A model generated the notes under the pieces. It saw only the letters and a list, made by a program, of their open reading frames with translations. It was not told where the DNA came from and ran no database searches. Positions 29,061 through 35,000 of a stretch of DNA of 35,000 bases are shown piece by piece; position 1 is the stretch's first letter, and every line of letters starts with the position of its first letter. The stretch comes from Cristatella mucedo (Eukaryota > Bryozoa > Phylactolaemata > Cristatellidae), in assembly GCA_009760855.2 (NCBI GenBank), contig WPIO01000014.1, forward strand, positions 1,600,001-1,635,000, written 5' to 3'. The position numbers were made by a program, and so were the translations under genes.

Positions 29061-31900
29061 CCGAGGAATGAAAGTGTGATTTCCTTACAGCTTGCGCCTA
29101 AAATAAGTATAAAGCAGCTTTGGCATCATGAACAACTTTGCTTCTGTAGGCATGAAATGATTCCTTGAAATTCTGAAGTCTTACTGTTGAGCACTGTGAA
29201 AACTCCAGATTCGCACGAATAGCACGCATCGCGCTGCGGCCAGAACTCGCGAGTAGTAGCAGGACAAAACGGTATAGAGAAGTAGCCACGGACGCATAGC
29301 GGTGCACGGCATTTAACGGAACATTTAAGTTTGTATTATTGCAGAGTAAGAGAATAGTGAACGACCACATTCGATTGAAACGGCACCAATAGGTTTCTTG
29401 CACTCAGCAGATGCATTTTGCTATATTTGTGGACAATGAATCAAGACGAAAGCGTAAAATATGAATCCTCAAAAAAACGCGTCTGTTAAGACGTGCGAGG
29501 CTTACAATGCACAATTCGGCATGCCGAATCGATGGGTTCAGGGGTACAAGCCCCGGGCACGCTTCTCACGCGCTAACACTGCAAGGGAGCTCTCTGTTGT
29601 GGTAAGGTGAACAATTGTTGCTCGCTAGCTGCTACAGCGAGTCTAAAAGCACGTATATAGACACCCGGTTCTACCGGATGCGCTGCACGCAAGGCTTATT
29701 GTTATTACTTGTATTAATATCGTTATCATTCAAACAAAATTCGAAAGGAGGATGGACACTCAGAGCAGGACTCAGAGGAGCTCTCCAGGCTTCAATCTCC
29801 AGCGACTGACAATGTCGAGGGACACGTGACCAGTCGGTGTGAAATCTGAATTGCGTCAGCCGAATCGAACGAATTGGAACGACTCCTGTCTTTGCCTTCG
29901 GAGATCGCGGATTAAACTCACAATGATAATGACACTACATGTTCAGAATTTATGTTGTTCACCATGTTTCTGAATTTATAGGCAAATCGTGTTCTAGCCG
30001 TTCTGTAAGGCTATAAGTATTAGCCTGACCTTGTGGCAGATGGTTGAGAACCAACCACTAAGGTTGAAAACTCGCGGAGATCTCACGTCTCTCTTAATGA
30101 AAAAGGTGAGCAGAACTCTAGAAATGAGGTCGGATTGTGAGCCATCTTTAAAATAAATCTTTCTTGTGAATAACGCTGGATTTTTAGTCTACTATGAAAC
30201 CTAAATAGCCCGGGAAATTTGATGTCATCAATTGCTTCAAACACGTCTCTACCCGTGCAAAAAATAACCACCTCAGAGTAAAAGTTGCACAAAAGTCTGT
30301 AATTTTTTACCGCTCAGAAGCAATTCCTTGCGATTGTAAATGTCAATCACTTCGATGTTAGGCCGCAGCCTAGTCTACGCCGTACAGTCTCCAAACGTAT
30401 TGCTTAATTCAGCCACTTGGGCGTTCTATCCGCCTGGTTGCCAGTCATCACTTTCAATAAATTATCTATGCCCAACCACGCCATGTTTGCGGCTGTAACT
30501 CATCTTGAATGGAAATTCTTCGTGTGACTGTGTACTTAGTGGAAATATGATGGCTAACGAAGGAAATGTACGCTAAGAGGTGCTATCACAATTTATTAAA
30601 GCGAAAACCTTAACGATGAGCTTTAGATTTTGCGTTACGTCAGCCACGCATTTTTTCGATATTCTTCACGCTGAGAATATCTAGTGTATTGATATTGACA
30701 TGGACGGTATCAACTGTGCAAAAGTGAACCAGTGTTACTTTTACTTGAGTATGCGGAAGAAAACAAGAACAACGCTCATGACCCTAGTTAGAGCGAAATG
30801 CAGTTAAAATGGGAACTAAATGCTGTAAATGGCAACGAAAATATGGACTTCACTGATTAACATACATTTTTCGTACGCATTAAGAGTTATTTGCTAATTT
30901 CCTACTCATGAAAAGTATTGAAAATGACTATTATTCCATACAAGCTTTGCTTTTGTAATTGAGCCAATGATGAAATTTAAATTGACGTATTTCAGGTGAT
31001 AAAACTAACAAATTCACATCATTTATCCCAAATTTAGTCACGTAGTACAGTAAATTAATAAAAAATAGCGAGTATTTTCTCTCCGGTCATGCAAAAATGA
31101 CTACTTAAACAGGTTCAAAAATGAGTGCATGTTATAAATTTGCGGCTTTACTTCAAATCGCTGTCTCTGAAAAATCTCCCAAACATTTTTCATCAGTATA
31201 AAGACATACACAATTTTGCCAATATACATTAAGCAAAAAATGATCGTCTCGACAGTTATTTTCTTTATGCAATCATGGTAATGACATTAAAAGCTCCAGC
31301 CTTGTTCCTCTTACCAGGCTCACGTGCTCTTGGAATTTGAAGACGAGCAACGAAGAATTCTTGGGAATTCTTCGTTGCATTTTGATAAAGAACCAGGTGC
31401 TCTTAGTTTTTAGTCTTTTGATAAGTAGCCGTAAGTCTTAATAATCGTTGCCCGTGAGTGACTTAATTTTTAATTTTGAATGCTGGCCTAAGCATTATAT
31501 TGGTTTGCTTTTAAACGCAGGGTACCGTGCACGTAACAAAAACTTGATTACTGATTCTAATGGATGTAGTTTTAAAGTTCCTGGACAAGCAAACGTTCTA
31601 TTAGGATGCCATATAGACGATCTATTGCTATTATCGTTAACAAAATCAATTTTCTTACACAGTTTTAGTCTGATTTAGGCTTACTCATCTATGCTCTGGT
31701 TTAAATAAAAAATCTGTCTGATAAGGCTTCGACTACTTGTCGTTCTTTCCTTAGATAGCATCTTAAGACCAGATGCCCGGCATAGTAATCTTTCCTTGAC
31801 ACGGACTTACGTTGATTAATCGCCAACAGCCAGCCACAAGTGGCCGCAGCAACATCAAATAAATTAACAAGAGATTGGGTTGTTGTTAAGTACTGGGCCG
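29060..31900. other. Gene-free stretch
   Basis: AT-rich with no recognisable element except the small hairpin at 31347. A tRNA-like promoter remnant may lie near 29.5 kb, but its B-box is weak. Confidence 0.45.
31347..31378. repeat. Perfect inverted repeat, 14-bp arms, 4-bp loop
   Basis: The arm gcaacgaagaattc is followed by loop ttgg and arm gaattcttcgttgc. Confidence 0.9.
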
Positions 31901-31919
31901 GGCTTTCAAATATGAATAT

Positions 31920-31990
31920 TGAATTTAAATATCTGTATAGCGCCCTAAGAGAACTTAATCTCTATCCAGACGCTTTACATGTGCCGTGGG
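31920..31990 (-). repeat. Shared LINE/SINE terminal block
   Basis: The motif tagcgccctaagagaactta atctctatcc is the common end of the LINE copies and of SINE family A; here it is the 3' end of SINE copy 3. Confidence 0.7.
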
Positions 31991-32078
31991 GCACGAGCTC
32001 ACCACCTCGGTCATCAAATACATTCACAATGACCTTGGTCGGGGGGGGGGGGACACTTGAACCACTGGGCCAAACTAG
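31928..32078 (-). mobile_element. tRNA-derived SINE, family A, copy 3
   Basis: On the minus strand the head reads agtttggcccagtggttcaa, then a run of about 12 C, then a diverged B-box region, then gatagagattaagttctctt agggcgctata. The homopolymer expansion lies in the anticodon-like part of the head. Confidence 0.8.
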
Positions 32079-32099
32079 CGCGGCATCTACCAGCTCCGA

Positions 32100-34230
32100 G
32101 TGCAAAAGTTCTGCTTAGCAACGGGTCTGTTCCTGAGACTGAGCACCCAGTCACTATGTGCTCACCTTACTAGCGACGAGCCTTAAATTGCAGGTATATC
32201 TCACATGGTACCGGCCAAGCTCTTGTATACCGGATAAACGGTCAAGTTTAAGGGCTTAGATTAAATACTTCCGAGATGCTCTATTGGAAACAAACGCGTG
32301 AAAGAGATTATGCCGTATTGTATTGTTTCGCATAGAATTTCTGTTGGAGCAATAAGATCTTGACTATCTGCTAAATTCGTTAAAGTTAGCGAGCGAGAAA
32401 ACTTTGGTAGGACTTAATGCTAAAAATTCTTGGCAGCCTTCTAAATCGATTCAACATTTTTCACTTAGCTAGTGCAATAAAATTAAAAAAAGGACAAATT
32501 TACCTTAGCGATTACAATTAAACACAAAATGACGTGCTCTGACACCTCGTGACAGACTGGCTGTACTAACTCGAGCGTTCATAAGTCTTATTCGGACATA
32601 TCTGAAAGACCTGTATACAAATGAATTAGTCATGCTATCCATGACGAACAGCATACTGTACACTTGTACCAAGGAGATATTTGGTTTTAACTGATTTTTG
32701 AGTCCTCAGAGTCTTAAAATATATTTTAGAGGGATATCAAACAAATATTACTAAGTACGGTCATGTTTAGTAGGCGTTCAAAGAAAAGATTAGCTTTGAT
32801 ACATTTTCCAGGCTTATTATTTATAATTTTACACGAATCGTTATTCACGCTGATAACATTTTTGGTACTGTAACAAAACAGTACTAGATGGCCAGGCTTC
32901 AGAATTTAAACACATATGTTCTTTAGCAGTAAAATTTTACAATTAATGACGTCGAACAGCATGAATCAGCCTTAGGCATATTTACGCTGATTGCTTTTCT
33001 TTGCCTGAATGTCTTCAAAACTTCTCATGCTGGACTTGAGTCGCAGTCAGCTTCTCTTGATGACTGAAGTTCCTGATTACTAAACTTGCACAAATGAAAA
33101 ACAAGCTAACCTTTAAGACTTACCTTATATGATAGTTTTATGTCTCTGTCACAGGAAAATACCTTCAGGCCATTATGTTCACTTGAAATGTGGATTTACC
33201 TAAATCGAGCTACTAACGAACTATTACTCCTAACTGCAAATTATTTAACGTATACCGTATTCAGCCGATTCGCATCTAGAATCTTCAGCTCTTTCAGTTT
33301 GAAGAGCGTTAACAGTGATACTATAGCAGTTATATAATACTACGCGAGAAACTAGTAATTTTCTTGGGTCTTCATGTAGGCTAGAAAGACTCGATGACAA
33401 GCAATGATAATAGTATACCCAATTTTATAACGCACAAGAATGAAACATTCTATACAAAAGAGAGAATTTAATGCAGTATATGCAGTGAGTGCCAGCATAG
33501 ATTAGAAGTTCGCTTTAAATTTCCCAAAGCCAGAGATGTCGGGATGTAAGCTGGCAACGTTCGCTGGCTTTGCGAGAATAGGAACTGAAGAAAAGGTCTC
33601 CTTAGTTTTGAGGTCAGTAATAGACGAAGCTCAACGATCAGATTCAGGAGAATAGGTAGTGTAAGGGTCACACGAGGGTTAAGATTTTAGATGCATTAAC
33701 CGGAAGAAATAAATGATGGGACTTAAAAGTAAGTGAGTTGCAAGACCTGGAAATCGATTCTCTACTTGATGGGAATCCAGATAGGGTCAATAGGAAAGCT
33801 GTATAATGTGGCTGTTGTTGAGAACGACGTTTATGACTGGCCAGTAGAGCTGCCTCAACCTAGCTGCCGAGTCTTGCCTCTTCTATATACATGCAAAGTT
33901 AAACAGACAAGAGAATATGCAAGGCGACAAGCAGAAGTCCTGCCGTGCTATTAAAACTGCATAGACTAACTTGGTTGTGCTTATTCTTATCCAAATAATC
34001 CAGAATTTTTGTATTTGTTCGGTTTTCTGCATAATTAAATGAAAATAATTAGACTAATTGTATATAGCCGACATGGTAATGTAGAGAGATGTCGTGTCAC
34101 AACCGGATATGGAGATATATGGACAGGGACAGTTTGCAGAAGAGATTCAGACTAAACCAATTTGAAATTTCAGGGCGAACATTTCTGCTTTTTAGCTAGA
34201 CTGGATTTGCACATAACCCTTATTTCAACT
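32100..34230. other. Gene-free stretch
   Basis: AT-rich DNA; open frames are short and show no known motif. Nothing recognisable was found on either strand. Confidence 0.5.
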
Positions 34231-34237
34231 CCTTTCT

Positions 34238-34378
34238 TACCCAGGGGTAAGGTGCTCGCTCTCCACGATCCGGGTCGTGAATGCAGTGGTCGATTCTTGA
34301 TTGACCACTGTTAGCGGCGGTGATAGCCGCGAAGGCTCTGCTGCCGTTATATAAACGAGGCCGTTAAAGCAGCATAAC
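34238..34378 (+). mobile_element. tRNA-derived SINE, family B
   Basis: The head is ttacccaggggtaaggtgct and gggtcgtgaatgcagtggt. The body is ggcggtgatagccgcgaagg, and the tail is ataaacgaggccgttaaagc. A more diverged, partial copy follows at about 34568-34680 (gcaatcaatcgtttattgcc). Confidence 0.65.
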
Positions 34379-35000
34379 TTTATGTTCGTCCTGTCGTCAA
34401 TCAGTTTTGGAAAGTTAGTTTAGATCAAAACGCCTTGTCGTTATTGCCAGCTTCAAGGCAGTCAAGGAGAGAGAGCATGACATGCTAGAAGGATGCTGCG
34501 AGGGATCTAAGCGCAAACAGTGAAGGCACAGGATGATCTGACCCAATTGCGCCAAGACACGTCCCGATTCAGGTCGTGCGCTCGTCGAATCTTGCAGCAG
34601 GCAATCAATCGTTTATTGCCCATGGCTAGCAGAGGAGATTGCCACCAAGAATTCTCTGCTGGTTTATAAACATTGCTAGTGGACCAGATCGCCCCTATTT
34701 TATTGTAACTTGGAGCTGAGTCTAATCGACTTAGTAATTGTCCACTTCCCCAACGTCTTACGTCTATCAAACCTACGACTCGTAAGTTTAAAGCGCTAAA
34801 TAGTACTTGTTGCGGTAGTAGCCCACCCGCTGTAGCCCAGCACGTTGTGAAACGTCGTCCCACGGCCATTACCAAGGTCCAATTCAAATTCGAAGAGCCA
34901 GCGTCCGCCGGACCAGACGCAAACGGTAGAGAATACCAGCCACTTCATCGCCGTCGCCCAGTTGTTGGACAACCTCTTAAATTCCGCCTACTAAATGACC

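Noticed and set aside
29490-29570. Possible tRNA-like promoter remnant
   Set aside because: The B-box is poorly matched (gggttcaggggtacaagccc) and no cloverleaf can be formed.

Overview
The window looks like nuclear DNA of an invertebrate metazoan. Exons are short and separated by long introns (166 bp up to 5.6 kb) with GT-AG and one GC-AG boundary. Old non-LTR retrotransposon pieces, tRNA-derived SINEs, a Tc1/mariner relic and many microsatellites are scattered throughout. There is no prokaryotic gene organisation, and almost every long open frame is chance. The exact phylum cannot be read from the sequence.

Left end (1-2.4 kb, + strand): retrotransposon debris, then the last two coding exons (2001-2078, 2245-2397) of an acyl-CoA dehydrogenase of the ACAD10/ACAD11 type. 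The protein ends in Ser-Lys-Leu, a canonical peroxisomal PTS1 signal. Its earlier exons are presumably left of the window.

Centre (3.2-23.2 kb, - strand): one large gene, convergent with the ACAD gene (stop codons about 0.8 kb apart). I rebuilt it by hand from ten exons whose phases all agree: 23182-23221 (tentative start), 22329-22440, 21957-22050, 21340-21394, 15557-15697, 13516-13775, 11065-11210, 7630-7798, 4434-4534 and 3201-3342. Together they give 1260 nt, or 419 residues. The product is a dynamin/EHD-like GTPase with a P-loop GNHSAGKS, a DSPG switch-II motif and SKAD in the G4 place, then a helical segment, two hydrophobic membrane segments and a short charged C-terminal tail. This is the domain order of membrane-anchored fusion GTPases such as atlastin. 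A 59-nt candidate cassette exon at 5582-5640 would introduce a stop between the two membrane segments. A CpG-rich stretch (about 23.16-23.86 kb) is the likely promoter.

Introns and right flank: the introns carry CR1/L2-like LINE 3' ends, including two head-to-head pairs near 18.2-19.4 and 20.2-21.05 kb. They also carry two tRNA-derived SINE families, a Tc1/mariner relic at 12.8-13.1 kb, (CTG)n and (CA)n runs in the putative first intron, and an AT-rich palindrome at 6.9-7.1 kb. From 24 to 35 kb I see only LINE and SINE remnants, AT-rich DNA and no convincing exon.
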